Assembly: GCA_025677835.1 (NCBI GenBank)
Contig: JAIXMR010000006.1
Span: forward strand, 1 to 64,000
Length of the DNA: 64,000 nucleotides
Origin: Sporodiniella umbellata
Lineage: Eukaryota > Mucoromycota > Mucoromycetes > Mucorales > Rhizopodaceae
Direction of reading: 5' to 3'
The notes below the pieces were generated by a model. The model was not told the origin of the DNA and did not search any database. It saw only the letters and a program-made list of their open reading frames with translations. Both the position numbers and the translations under genes were made by a program. Positions 22,812-34,572 of the stretch are shown in pieces. Each line of letters starts with the position of its first letter. The stretch's first letter is position 1.

Positions 22812-23773
22812 TTATTTTTGTAATTCTTGAATACTATACAATCTAGTAAGACTGGGTCCAGCAAACTGGTTGAGTTGCTTTGTAAAGTTGTGCATCTGGG
22901 CGTTTAAAATCATCGAGTCTAAGCGGCTGGGCTCAGGAGGCAATTTGAACAATGTGTTGACTTCATCCTCAGGCAAAGGTTCTTGTCCTTTTTGTGCACG
23001 TTCAGCATTTTCTTGTTTCTATTAGAATAGGTAGATAAGAACACACACACACACACACACATACATAAAGGGAAGAGGGGTTATAGTCTTACTCTTGAAG
23101 TCAACCAGGATTGCATCTTGGCCTGCTCACGAGAAACAGCCTTCTTCCAGTATTGATGGCTATATTGCTCCTGTTGTTGAAGTTCGGTGCAGTCCAGAAG
23201 GTATTGAAGATTCTTTTGCATAAAAGGATCCAATTCCAAATCAAGCACATCAAAGTTGGGTGCTAAAGGTCTAGCTTCTTCCAATGCAAGTTGTGTCTTC
23301 TTTGAAGAGGTAAACGTAGAAAGATAACCAAGACGGTCAGCATCTAACTTGGGCATCTCGATATTGTGAAGCATCATCGTTACATAGTGAGAGTTGTGAA
23401 TCTGAACAGGGAGTTCCTCGAAAATGTTGGAGAATGACAATTTGGCTTCCGCAAGACTTTCACTGGTAAACTTCTTGCTTTCGTAAGCCTTCATAAAGAC
23501 GTCGGTCAGTCGGAAAGCACGGATGCTCAGGTTACCGTGAGCAGCACTCTTTGAAACGTCGTGAATAAGAACAACAGATTGAGCACTGAGAGAGTTTTGG
23601 TAACTGTATTGGGTTTCGATCAAGCTGAGGTCAACAAAATTACCCAAGTGAGCAGAACGATACCAACCCACAGTGTTGTTATCCACATTAACAGCACGGA
23701 GACAACGCATCATATCCAACTGATATTGAGCTACAGGTAATTACAAAAAAAAAAAAAAAAAAGGGTAAGATGA

Positions 23774-23807
<34 letters not shown>

Positions 23808-24107
23808 GTGAATTTACCACTGGTGTCATCATCACCGTCAGAAGGGAAAGGGAAACAGTTAGTTACTTCCAAGACACTCTTATCATCCAAACCAAGCAAT
23901 TGGCCGGTAACATCAACAGGGTAGGATTCTCTACAGTGCTTAATGATCTTCAAAACGACCTAGGTAAAGTAAAGGCAAAGAAAAAAACTCTGTTAACTCA
24001 AAACGCTCTCCCTCCAAAAAAAAAAAAAAAGAAAATTAACCAGTTTGTAATTTTACCAAACCATCCAATTGAATCGTCCTAAGTGGCTCAGTATTATTGT
24101 TAGCCAT
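22812..24107 (-). CDS. eukaryotic translation initiation factor 3 subunit H
   Basis: eIF3h is an MPN-domain subunit of the eIF3 complex that loads mRNA on the 40S ribosome. From ATG at 24107 the protein reads [40 protein letters not shown] and [20 protein letters not shown], the inactive MPN core without a JAMM zinc site. A conserved helical tail follows ([20 protein letters not shown]) and it ends at TAA 22814-22812. Four exons are separated by introns rich in A or T runs (23743-23815, 24014-24056) and one CA repeat (23041-23060). The gene is absent from some yeasts but usual in filamentous fungi. Confidence 0.92.
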
Positions 24108-24343
24108 TTCAACCTTTTTATTATTGAGAAAGAAAAAAAAAAAAAGAAAAGAAAATTAACTACTGCAAAGACAAAAGTGGCTTCTTTTGAATTTTTTTTT
24201 GTGTACTGTGACTTGTTTGTTTATCCATTGGTAACTATAAAAGTCAATAGCTAGGTTTTGCTGATGGAAAGAAAGAAAACTTTTGTTTTGTGCGTATATA
24301 TTTATTTTTCATTTTCCAAAAAAAAAAAAAAAAAAAAAAAAGG

Positions 24344-26329
24344 TTAGTCATGAATTCTGCTATCACGGTAACTGCGACCTCTCGATGCTCTGTTACTTCT
24401 TCTGTTATCAAAAGAAGTGTTGGGACGATTGATGACCAGTCTGTTATCACGGAACGTGGCACCATTCTTTAGCAGGGCTTGTTCCAGAGCCAATTGGCTG
24501 ACGAATTCTACATAACAATGAGCTTTGGGTAACTGAGTATTAGGGTCCATTGGGAATTTAACAAAGGCAACCTTTCAAAGAGAGAACACAAAAGTTAGCT
24601 TATGTCTATATACATGTATTCCGTGCGTGTACATTTTCAACACCAAAGAATTCACGAATGTCATTTTCGTTCACGGTCGTATTGGAGAGACCCCCGACAT
24701 AAGCAGTAAACGGGTTACGTTGTTGCTAATCATAAAAAGTCAAGCTTATGATAGACATCTAACAAGACTTACTGTGCTTTGTCGTTTTTTGTTGGTGTCT
24801 GCCAATTCTGGAGGGGAACCAGTGTTTGCGTTATTTTTTCTGAAAGAGACGTTTAAACCATGAGATTTCATTTCAGAAGAAATCGAACCGTCGCGAATAC
24901 ATAACACAAGTGAACCGTAATCTGAATCAGGCAAATTGAAGTTCCACATATTTTTGAAGGCAATCTCATCCTTTTCTCTGGTCTCAGACTCTTCAATTTC
25001 TGATGAAGAAGGCGGAATACGGTTCACGACATTCAAAGCGTTACGAAGCAGTTGGTATTGATGATCACTAAAAGATTAGAAAGGCATGAGTCCACTTGCA
25101 ATAAGGGTTGTACTTACTCTACTGAGCTTGCCACTTGATCTTTTACTGACTCCCATACCATCATAAATTGTTGCTGTGATTCCAACAGTCGATTTCTGAA
25201 ATGGTCGATATCAGGTTGACAAGCAAATTCATTATAGGCAATATTGTATCGGAAATGAAGACCTGCAGAAATGGTAAAGTCAGCCTATAATACGAGTCAA
25301 CAACAAAAAAAAAGAAAAAAAAAAAAAAAAAGAAAGAGGTTTGTCGATAGGCAAAAGGCAGTGTGTTTTCATTTTTATATGATTTACATGTAATGTCAAA
25401 GCCAATTGAGCCAGAAGGCCCTCTCTGCCTGGACTAGCCAAGGTGACAAGCACACGGGTTTCGGAGGGATCATAGACACTTGCAGCCAATTCTACAAGTT
25501 CACCAATTTGCAATGTTGTGGTCCACATCACACCCAATCCACCAGCAATTGTATCCGCTCCTTCCCCATTGTCAAACAACTTGTGTGGTACAACCGCACC
25601 ACCCAGACCAAACAGACGCAGACTAACCCCGCCAATGTCCAAAAGATGCGTAGAGGCTTCATCCAGAATAAAAAGATTGTCAATGGCATATTCTCGAGAC
25701 CGAAACTTTTCAAGGATAGCCACATCTTCGCATGCACCCCAGACTGTATAGACAGGTACCTCTAATCGCTTATCCCCAGATAAGAAATCTGAAAATTCCG
25801 AGAAAAGTGTCTGAGGAGATTGTTCAAGAGCTCGATAGATAGCTTCATGAGGGTATGTCAACAAACGGGAGCGTGTAGAAGGGGGAATCAGCGTGCTGTA
25901 CTGAATCCAATGCTTTAAAGGTCTATGCCATCCCATATATTTCAATATCCTTTTCTTTACTATTTTGAATTTTTTTTTTTTTTTTTTTTTTTTACCTTTC
26001 ACCGATACGCTCCAAGCTAGAGCGGTCTATTATTTATTTATTAGAAAAAAAAAAAAAAAAAAAGTCAGCCTGTTGGCAAAGCCCCTCTTCTTGCTACTTC
26101 TTTTTTTTTTTCTTACCATAGAAACCGAAATCGCCAGAGTGAATCACATAATCTGCTTGATGTTCTCTCGCTAATCTGTTGAGTTCAGAAAGGTTACCTG
26201 TTTTTTTTTTTTTTTTTAGTGAAAGAAACATTCATAGAGTATTATGCACAGAACACACACACACGTACCTCTCACGTCTGCAATACACAGAATGCGTCTG
26301 CCCTCGACAGTATGTAATGTGGGATTCAT
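24344..26329 (-). CDS. metallophosphoesterase (DUF2433 type) with C-terminal RRM
   Basis: The protein starts at 26329 with RRILCIADVRGNLSELNRLA and ADYVIHSGDFGFYD, the first metal-site motifs of calcineurin-like phosphoesterases. It then has VYTVWGACEDVAILEKF and the GVSLRLFGLGGAVVPHKLF block typical of the fungal DUF2433 family. After a linker with EIEESETREKDEIAFKNMW comes an RNA-recognition motif: TAYVGGLSNTTVNENDIREF (RNP2) and KAHCYVEFV (RNP1), ending in an Arg/Ser-rich tail. At least six introns are needed; the one at about 25966-26000 contains a T run. Substrate unknown; the RRM suggests RNA association. Confidence 0.78.
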
Positions 26330-26473
26330 TGTACTTGTTAAAAAGAAAAAGGTACGAGATGAAAAAAGGAATGAGAAAAAAAAAAAAATGAAAAAGCAAA
26401 GGGCTTTATTTTGGGAAGGAGAAATAAAAAGGTTACACTTTAATGTCGTGACACACCCTTTCTTTCTTTTGTA

Positions 26474-27425
26474 TCAATGGATAACATGCGTTATACCATA
26501 GTATATGTTGATAAGCATGCCGGCTAATATACCTTGATTAATAAAAAAAAAATAAAAAAAGTTAACCTCTGGATTTTTTTGGGTGCAAATAAACCAAAGC
26601 CCCCCCCCCTTCCTTTTTTTTTTTTTTTTTATTCGTTTACCCATTTGGTGCCTTCTGGTAAATACAGTTTCTTTCAGCCAAAATAAATTAAGTATCCCTA
26701 GAGCGCAACCTAACAACAGTCCACAGATCATTTCTTTTATTGTGCCTATAACAACAACAAGAAAAAAATCAACTAAAGTCAAATCGACCAAAAAAAAAAA
26801 AAAAAAAAAAAAACCTCATTACTTTCTTCTGGTAACCGGTTTCCAGTCTCTCTTAACCAATCTTCTTCAAACTCCAAGAGGGTTTGATTTGGAGGCTCTA
26901 AGTGTACAGAAGGATAGGGCATAAATTCAGATTGGCATATCCATAAGGCTGATGTATGTACCTCCATCAATATAGTCTGTGCGAGAATGTGAAAGGTGAA
27001 AGCGAGTACGAATGCTTCGTATTTCTTCTTCGTTATAGCCAGAATCTTTGAATTTATCAAACCCTCTATCTGATTTTATCTTTGTCTGAGTTGCAGGTTG
27101 AATGATTTCATAGCGACCGGTGAGTTGACAGTGAATATAGACTCTCTCTGAGTATATCCGGTATTCCTTTAGTGTAAATGTATCGTGAGTTAGTAGTTGT
27201 CCTCGGTACATCAGCCGAATTATTATTGAGGGTTCATTGAGTTGTTGGGATATCTTTTTTTTTTTTAAAAAAAAAAATCAAGTAGAGAAAGATGTGTGTT
27301 TAGACAATCAAAAAAGTAGGCATTTCTATCTTAATTACTTGGTGCCTTAGGGATCGTATGGTTTGACTTGATTCTGTGTGGAATATTAAATCGTCTCTCT
27401 GTATAAACCGTATGACAACCTGCAT
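26474..27425 (-). CDS. Dsc3-like subunit of the Golgi Dsc E3 ubiquitin ligase complex
   Basis: The Dsc complex ubiquitinates membrane proteins in the Golgi/endosome and activates SREBP in fission yeast. The start at 27425 gives a ubiquitin-like N-terminus (MQVVIRFIQRDDLIFHTESS), split by an intron holding a T12A11 block. Next come RLMYRGQLLTHDTFTLKEYR, the family motif RGFDKFKDSGYNEEEIRSIR, a TDYIDGG segment and EEDWLRETG. Two C-terminal membrane helices (EMICGLLLGCALGILNLFWL; ILAGMLINIYYGITHVI) end the protein. This order (UBL, DUF2407-type region, two TMs) is that of Dsc3. The gene is short compared with ascomycete versions. Confidence 0.8.
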
Positions 27426-27799
27426 AGTAAAAAGTAAAGACGAAAAAAGAAAGAGAAAAAAAGAAAAGAAAAAAAGAAAAGAAAAAAAAAGAAAAAAAAA
27501 TAAAGCCTTTCTATTCGTTTAATTTTTTAAATGCACTGGTAGACCATGAAACAGTGGTCCCACGCTTGCTTCGTATTTAGGTCTAGGTGATGTTCTTTTA
27601 AGAAAAAAAATAGTAAACAAAACCAAAGGATAGCAGGGAGCTGTATGAATGAAGGCGGTCATTGTGACGGCTCTAATGGCCTAAAGTGTGGATTCTATCG
27701 TTTAGAGAGGGTCCTTTTTTTTTTCCGTTTGTTTATCTCAAGTTAACCAAAAAAAGAAGGTAGAAAGGAAAAAAAAAGAACTGTAAGTGAGAAAAACAT

Positions 27800-27943
27800 T
27801 TATGATAGTTGAGGTTTAGGCGGGTAGTTGGCAGGATTAGCTCTGCGGAAAGAAGACATACCGGGCTGTTCGATATCTTTACTTTCTTTTGCTGGTTCTT
27901 CGAGATCCTTTGCTTTTTCCTAAGAAACAGAATAAGCAACTGA

Positions 27944-27977
<34 letters not shown>

Positions 27978-29154
27978 GTGTGATCTACAACACTTACAGC
28001 TCTAAAAAATGTCCAATCAAAGATATAGTCGTAGCAATAGCCTTCCCTTATAAAGAGGTCTCTAAAAAGCTTACGAAGGTAGCTGTAGTCTGGTTTGTCA
28101 TCGAACCTTAGAGAGCGTGTGTAGTTTAGATAAATAGCAAATTCGCTGGGGTGACTACGACACAGCAGCTCGGTGGGTGTCGTCATCTTTTTTTCCATGA
28201 TACGATCGTACTTTTGTTTCTTTGTCGTGGCTTTCAATCCCTGCCAAGGTAAGGATCCTCGACAAAAATACATCAAAACATATCCAAGGGATTCCAAATC
28301 ATCTCTTCTAGATTGCTCTGTTTTCCTGCAGCGTTGAGTGGACTTTGATACAATATGTTTTTTGGGGACTTACCGACTCCTAGATGCGTATTGATGCTTG
28401 CATAACGGGCTGTGCCAGTCAGGTTTTTATTTTCTCTATAAGGAATGTGCAGGTGTGTTCTCGGGTCACGATATTTCTTTGCTAACCCGAAATCAATGAC
28501 ATTCACTTGGTTTCCTCTTTTCGCAACTCCCATCAAAAAATTGTCTGGCTTAATATCACGATGAATAAAGTTCTTGGAGTGAACATATTCAATTCGAGAT
28601 AGCTAATAAGGAGTTAGCTTTCAAAAAAAAAAAAAAAAAAGGGGGGAGGAGGAGGAGGAGGAGAAGGCTGTTTTCTTTACTCGCTTACCATTTGATCGGC
28701 TAACAGCAGAACTGTCTTTAAAGAAAACTTTCGATTGCAAAAATTAAATAGGTCTTCCAGTGAAGCTAAAAAGTGATAATAAAATTGAGTATGTTTCTAT
28801 TTGTTGATATGCTACGTTGCTGTAAAGCTATCTTTTTTCTTTTCTTACGTCCCAAGAGGTCAATGACCATAGCATAATAATCACATTCAGAGCCAAACCA
28901 CTTTAACGTGGGCAAGCCTACGCCTCCATTCAAAGCTTTATATACTTTGGCTTCATATTCAAGCTGTGGATGTTTAGCTTTTGCAGATTCTAATTTGATG
29001 GCAACTTCTTCGCCGGTAATCATGTTGGTGCCTAAAATAATGGTTTAATCAAAAAACACTATCTCTTTGATAACTTACCAAGATAAATATCACCAAATGA
29101 GCCAGCTCCAATCTTCTTTCCAATTCTAAACTTATTCGCAACCCTCAAATCCAT
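27800..29154 (-). CDS. casein kinase I
   Basis: A CK1-family serine/threonine kinase of the Hhp1/CK1-delta type. From ATG at 29154 it reads [90 protein letters not shown] and [20 protein letters not shown], all hallmark CK1 residues. The domain ends at [18 protein letters not shown], followed by a short tail of about 40 residues without the C-terminal cysteines used for palmitoylation in plasma-membrane yeast CK1. That fits a nuclear/cytosolic CK1. Six exons are seen; the intron at about 28604-28688 contains A and GGA runs and the last one CA/TA repeats. Confidence 0.92.
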
Positions 29155-30401
29155 CAGTGATCGTATACAATAATCCTTTAGCTAATTCCAAAGAGCTTTT
29201 TTTTTTTTCTTTTTTTTTTTGATGTGTAAAAAAAACAGAAAAAAAAAAATATAAGAGGAAAAAAAACAAAAAAAAAAAAAAAAAAGAAAAATTATAATAA
29301 CAATAAACTTATTTACACTTTACCGTAAACACATGCACACGCACCCAATTTTTTAGTATTTTTTTATTATTATTGTTTTTTCCCTGCTCTCCTGGCGTTT
29401 TTCCTAGCAAGAGCTGGTGATTGTTTAAGGATCAAGGGCCTTTTTGATTGGCCACCTTTATTCCCGGAGACTCAAAGTGTCATTCATTAGAGACTGGAAT
29501 TACACAAAAAGGGGGTCTGGGGAGGGTCATACACACAGCTTCTGTTTTTGTTTTGTGTTTTGAACTATTTTATGCAAAAATTGTAAATTGGTGAGCGGTT
29601 TGTTCTTCAACGTAGGTCCATATATTAATGTGATATCATACATTTGATTTTTTTTTTTCTCTACTTGCGAAAAAAAAAAAACAAAAACAAATAAATGACG
29701 ATAAAAAGCCTTTTGTCATCTGCTTTTTTGAACTTTTGAAGGTATTTACGCTCCCTTTTCTCACTCCTCTTTATCTCTCTCTCTCTCTCTTTTTTTGCTT
29801 TACTATATTTTTAATGCATCTAATCATAAACCCTAAAGCTACATGCTCATCGCATCTTTTCTGCCTTGTTCTTTTTAATCCTTTTATGTATACTAAAAAG
29901 AATGAGTAAGTGAGGACTACTTTTAGAGCATATGATAATGATAATTGGGATAGGCATCATATTCTAGCACGAGCTTGTGCTCTGTAAGACGAAGATTTAT
30001 TGAATCTGCACACAGCATGACATATGCTTTTATGTTTGCCACATTTTTGTGCTATTATCATTTTGATGACAGGTCTATATTTTAGGATTGGTATTCTCTT
30101 TTTTTTAAAAAAAAAAAAAAAAAAAATGAAGATCAGCATAAACAGTAGCCAAACTTATAGATGTAGAGCTACTTTTATATATATATATTTTGGCTTTCAA
30201 TCTAAATAAAGAAGCAAAATTAAATATAAAAAAGGCAACCGTTTTCAGTGACATTAGCTTAAAGTGGCCCCCTTTTTTTTTCTACATGTTTTTTGACAAG
30301 TAAATAAAAGGCCACTTCTTTAAAAATTGGCTATCCAAATATATGCATATACCAGTATACATATATATCATTTTATTTGGTTTATTACGATTCTGAGCTC
30401 T
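29155..30401. other. 1.2-kb spacer, CK1 promoter side
   Basis: The first 350 bp upstream of CK1 are A/T-run rich, and a GATTGGCCA (inverted CCAAT) lies near 29447. A T8A20 block lies at 30099-30126. On the minus strand, 29957-30058 encodes a short basic Cys/His peptide frame (starting MIIAQKCGKHKS), preceded by an A/T run. I cannot support it as a gene. Confidence 0.5.
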
Positions 30402-31595
30402 TTACTTTGGTATAAAAAAATCCACTACCTCCTCTGGAAGACATCTAACCTTGCCGTCCAAAAGCCATTCTGAAAGCATTTTACCTGTGATGGGCGAGTT
30501 CAAAATACCCCAAAAAGAGTGTCCGGTAGCCAAAAATAGACCAGAACAAACAGCGTGGGGTCCGATCAGAGGTGTGCCTGTTGCGGATACAGGTAGATAG
30601 CATGCTTGACGTTTCAAAACATGAGCTTCCGAAAGCCGATTGGAGATAAGTCCAGCTTGAGAAATGAGAGAATCTATTGATTCTGAAGAAACGGGCACTT
30701 GGTCTGCTGAGGGAGGTAAAGGTTCTTTATCAGAGCTACCACAAATATAGACCGTACCATCCTAATTACGTACATTATGAATTTTGTAAATATTTGATAA
30801 GAAAAGAAAAATAAATTGTATCTTACAGATCTGGGGTATACTTCAGGTTCAAATGCTTTCGATTCATGAGAAATAGAAGTGAAGAGGGCTGTTCCAGGTA
30901 CTTCATGATCTAGTACAATAGAGTGAACATGTGTACCGTCGACAGGTATTTTGGCCCATGGCAAAGGAAGTTGGCCACTCCAAGGTCCCATGGCAATCAC
31001 CACTTGATCCGCTTCGATTTTTGTACCATCTTCCAGAATTACGCCTTGACAGGTCGAACCTTCAAGCAGAAGCTCTGCCACGCCCTGTCCTTCACGAACC
31101 TGAACACGACCGGTTTTCTCTGCTTCTTTGAGCAAAGTATGAGTAAAGAGCTCAGGGGTCAGTTGGGCAGTCGTTTCTTTAGTTCCTATCTTTTCTGCTG
31201 ATATATGAGGATTTACCCATTCGACAAGTCTATTTGACTTTCCTCCTTTTCCAAAAGTAATGGAATAAGTCTCAAGTGCTCGATAGCCATAGTTTTTGGC
31301 ACCCTCAAGTGTTTGGGCCAGCTCTTGGTGAAGCCGAAAAGAGGCTCTGGAAAACTTGCTCAAATAGTTTGAATGATCGTTCCTATTAAGCTGTGTTTAT
31401 AAGGCGTTGCTTTATTCATTTATTTTATTACCAGTCTAAAGCTAAGAAACCTCCAGATTTTCCACTAGCTGCACAGGCAATTGATGTTTTTTCAATCACC
31501 GTAACACTGCACGATAGGCTCTTGGACAAAAAAAAAGCTGTAGAGGCACCCATAACCCCAGCTCCAATAATAACAATATGCTTATTATCTTTCAT
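30402..31595 (-). CDS. FAD-dependent oxidoreductase, DAO family (tandem copy 1)
   Basis: Flavoprotein of the D-amino-acid oxidase/glycine oxidase fold, related to fungal Tda3-like putative oxidoreductases. The start at 31595 gives a KHIVIIGAGVMGASTAFFL Rossmann motif and an ASGKSGG loop. Downstream are TAQLTPELFTHTLLKEAEKT, GVILEDGTKIEADQVVIAMG and the C-terminal TGHSFWGILNSPITGKMLSE. Introns lie at about 31385-31433 and 30763-30826. It is the downstream-most of three same-strand paralogues; bases 30969-31048 are identical to 32361-32440 in copy 2. Substrate unknown. Confidence 0.85.
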
Positions 31596-31779
31596 AGATA
31601 TATGTATATATTTTTGGTCTCAAGAAGAAAAATAGAAAAAAAAAAAAAAAGTGTTAAATATGACGTTTTAATGCACTTTTAGTTGCCCAATCAAAACTCA
31701 AATTTTTGTACAACAAGACAAAGAGAACAGAATCGAATAGTGGTCTTGCATCGCAAACCAAAGCTTACGCCAACATCTT

Positions 31780-33059
31780 TTATTTAGGAACAAATCTGTC
31801 AGCCAATTCTTGTGAAATACACTCTACTTTTCCTTTCAAGATCCATTCTGACAGTATTTTGCCCGTAACAGGTGAGTTCAGCATTCCCCATCTTGAGTGT
31901 CCCGCACCTATATATAGGTTTTTGTAAGAAGTAAGAGGGCCAACCAAAGGAGTCTCAGTTTCAGCTATGGGCAAATTACAAGCTTGCCGTTTCAAAATAT
32001 CGGCTTTCGCTAAAGAACCACATACTTTCTCTGTCTCCAAAAGCAAATCGTCAATCACTTGGGGATCAACAAGCACTTTGTCTGCAGAGGGTGCTAATGG
32101 TAAATCGCTAGGGTCATCAAAACAAACATACACTGTTTCATTCTATGTAAATAAACAAAGCAGTAGTTTAGGAGGTATTTATGTCAGTAAACTTCATTAG
32201 TATGAGAGAAATTCTTACAGGTCTTGGCACAATAACAATATTTTCTGTCTTGGACTTGGATATAAGTGCAGCAAATACAGATTTTGCTGACAGATTGTGC
32301 TTCAGTATTACAGAGTGAATATGGCCGCCAGTGATAGGCAACTTGCCTTTTGGCAAAGGGAGTTGGCCACTCCAAGGTCCCATGGCAATCACCACTTGAT
32401 CCGCTTCGATTTTTGTACCATCTTCCAGAATTACGCCTTGGCAACTCAAGTCTTCAAACAAAAGCTCTGATACACCCTGCCCTTCGCGAACCTGAACGCG
32501 ACCAGTTTTTTCTGCTGCTTTGAGTAAGGTATGAGTAAAAAGGTCGGGAGTTATCTGAGCGATTGTCTCCTCTGAGCCTGTCTTTTTCACTGACGTGGGG
32601 GGGTTCATCCATTTAATTGGGCTTTCAATAGAGCCTATCTCCAACGAGTAACTTTTGAATCAGTCTATTGCTCACTCTTTTTTTTTTTTTTTTTTTTTTT
32701 TTTTACCTTCACCATCAAAAGTAGTCTCGTACGACTCACAAGGGCGATAATCGTAATTTTTAGGACCGTCTAATGTTTTTGCTAACTCTTGGTGAAGCTT
32801 AAAAGAAGCATTTGAAAATTGAATCATGTGATCCTCTTCGCTCCTATTATGATTTTTTAACCGTTTATATTTTTTTTTGGAAAACAGAACGCTACCAGCC
32901 ATATGCTAGAAATCCTGCTGACTTTCCGCTAGCAGCACATGCAACGGAAACTTTTTCTATTATGGTCACTTTACACGACTCACTTCTAGAAAGATAATAA
33001 GCTGTAGCAGAACCAACCACACCTGCTCCAATAATGATAATATGTTTGTTGTTTTCCAT
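31780..33059 (-). CDS. FAD-dependent oxidoreductase, DAO family (tandem copy 2)
   Basis: This paralogue starts at 33059 with KHIIIIGAGVVGSATAYYLS and contains NYDYRPCESYETTF, TIAQITPDLFTHTLLKAAEK, the VVIAMGPWSGQLPLP block and a final GAGHSRWGMLNSPVTGK. It lies 184 bp upstream of copy 1. An intron near 32660-32705 is mostly a T run (sense-strand A run); its exact ends are uncertain and the segment it joins is shorter than in copy 3. An 80-bp block is identical to copy 1 although flanking parts of the two proteins differ widely. Confidence 0.8.
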
Positions 33060-33307
33060 AGTAAGATTTTCTCGTCTTTTTTGTTAAAAAAATAGTTGAA
33101 ACAAAAAAATGGCCTCGTATTTATATTTAAAAAAGACCGGGTTTTGTATATATCAGCAAAAATAAAACTGATCTTGTGCTTTAATACATATTAGGGAAAT
33201 TTATGAATAAAACAAAAAAAAAAAATGTAAGTTGTATTATGTACATATTATGCTGTCTTTTTTTAGAAACCAAACTGTTTTCAAAGGATAGTAAACTAAA
33301 GCATACT

Positions 33308-34572
33308 TTATTTGTTGGGAACAAAAAATTTAGATACCCCTTCAGGTACACAGCTTACTTTGCCATCCAAGACCCACTCTGAGAGCATTTTACCAGTAAT
33401 TGGAGCTTGCAAAATACCCCATAACCCATGACCAATACCCACATATAAGTTTGAATAAGGCGATTGAGGTCCAATGAATGGGTTTCCAGTTCCAGTCATG
33501 GGTATGTATCCAGATTGACGACTCAATATTCGGGAATTGCGGACTTCCTTAGATATCATTCCTACTTGGTACAATGTATCATTGATTGATTCGTTTGTAA
33601 TCCTTGCTTCTTTGGGAGTCCTTGGCAACGTTACATCATCTGCTTCGCCACACATATAAGTCGTTCCATCCTACAAATACATACGTTTGTTTACTTGTCT
33701 GCACATATGTTCATAGTAGTTCAAAAAAGGGTGACTTACCGGCCTTGAGTAGATATCGCCTACAAAGGCTTTTGAATTATACGCAACGTTGTGAAATACA
33801 GACCCTGCAGGTGCGTCATGTTCAAACAAAAGAGTATTCCAACGCCATCCTTTAATAGGCAGCTTGCCGTAGGGTAAAGAGAGTTGTCCACTCCAAGGTC
33901 CCATAGCAACAATCACTTTATCAGCTTTAACCTTAGTACCATCTTCAAGAATTACACCCTGACAGTCTAGGTCTTGAAATATCAGCTCTGAAACGCCTTT
34001 GCCTTGAAGTATTTCGACGCGGCCAGTTTTCTCTGCCTCTTTCAGTAAAGCACGGACAAAAGGCTCTGGGGTCAGCTGGGCTGTTGATTCCTCTGTACTA
34101 ATTTTTTTCATGGAGATAGGTGGATTTACCCAATCCACAGGTTTGTTATCCAAGTCTACATCTTCTGGTTTGACGCCGTAAGTATCAAAGAATTCCCGTG
34201 TAGCCTTGTCCAAAGCTTCTCCTTCCTGTCCAAAATTAGCGGCGTAGGCATTCATAGGCCGGAACCCGTAGTTTTTAGCACCATCCATTTCTTTTGCTAG
34301 CTCGTGATGAAGGTCAAAAGAGATTTTTGAAATTTCATCAGCATGTTCCATATGAGCGTTCCTACATTATTTATTTAGCTGTTATTTGTCCTTTTTCAAA
34401 GGACTTACCAGTTTGAAGCAATCATCCCACCAGCTACTCCACTAGTGCCAGCACAGATTGATTCTTTTTCAATAATTGTCACTTTACACGACTCCCTTTT
34501 GGATAAATAGTATGCTGTTGCAGAACCAACCACACCTGCTCCAACAATAATTATATGACTGCTACTTCCCAT
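33308..34572 (-). CDS. FAD-dependent oxidoreductase, DAO family (tandem copy 3)
   Basis: The upstream-most copy starts at 34572 with SHIIIVGAGVVGSATAYYLS and has the fullest middle region, including REFFDTYGVKPEDVDLDNKP, which copies 1 and 2 lack. It shares STAQLTPEPFVRALLKEAEK, GVILEDGTKVKADKVIVAMG and a C-terminal GIGHGLWGILQAPITGKMLS with them. Introns lie at about 34363-34409 and 33670-33740. The longer insert suggests it is closest to the ancestral form. Copies 1 and 2 would then derive from a later duplication. Confidence 0.87.

Noticed and set aside
29957..30139. 60-codon minus-strand frame with a Cys/His-containing basic end
   Set aside because: Its upstream half is translated poly-A/T. 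The 34-residue remainder matches no small ribosomal protein I can recognise.
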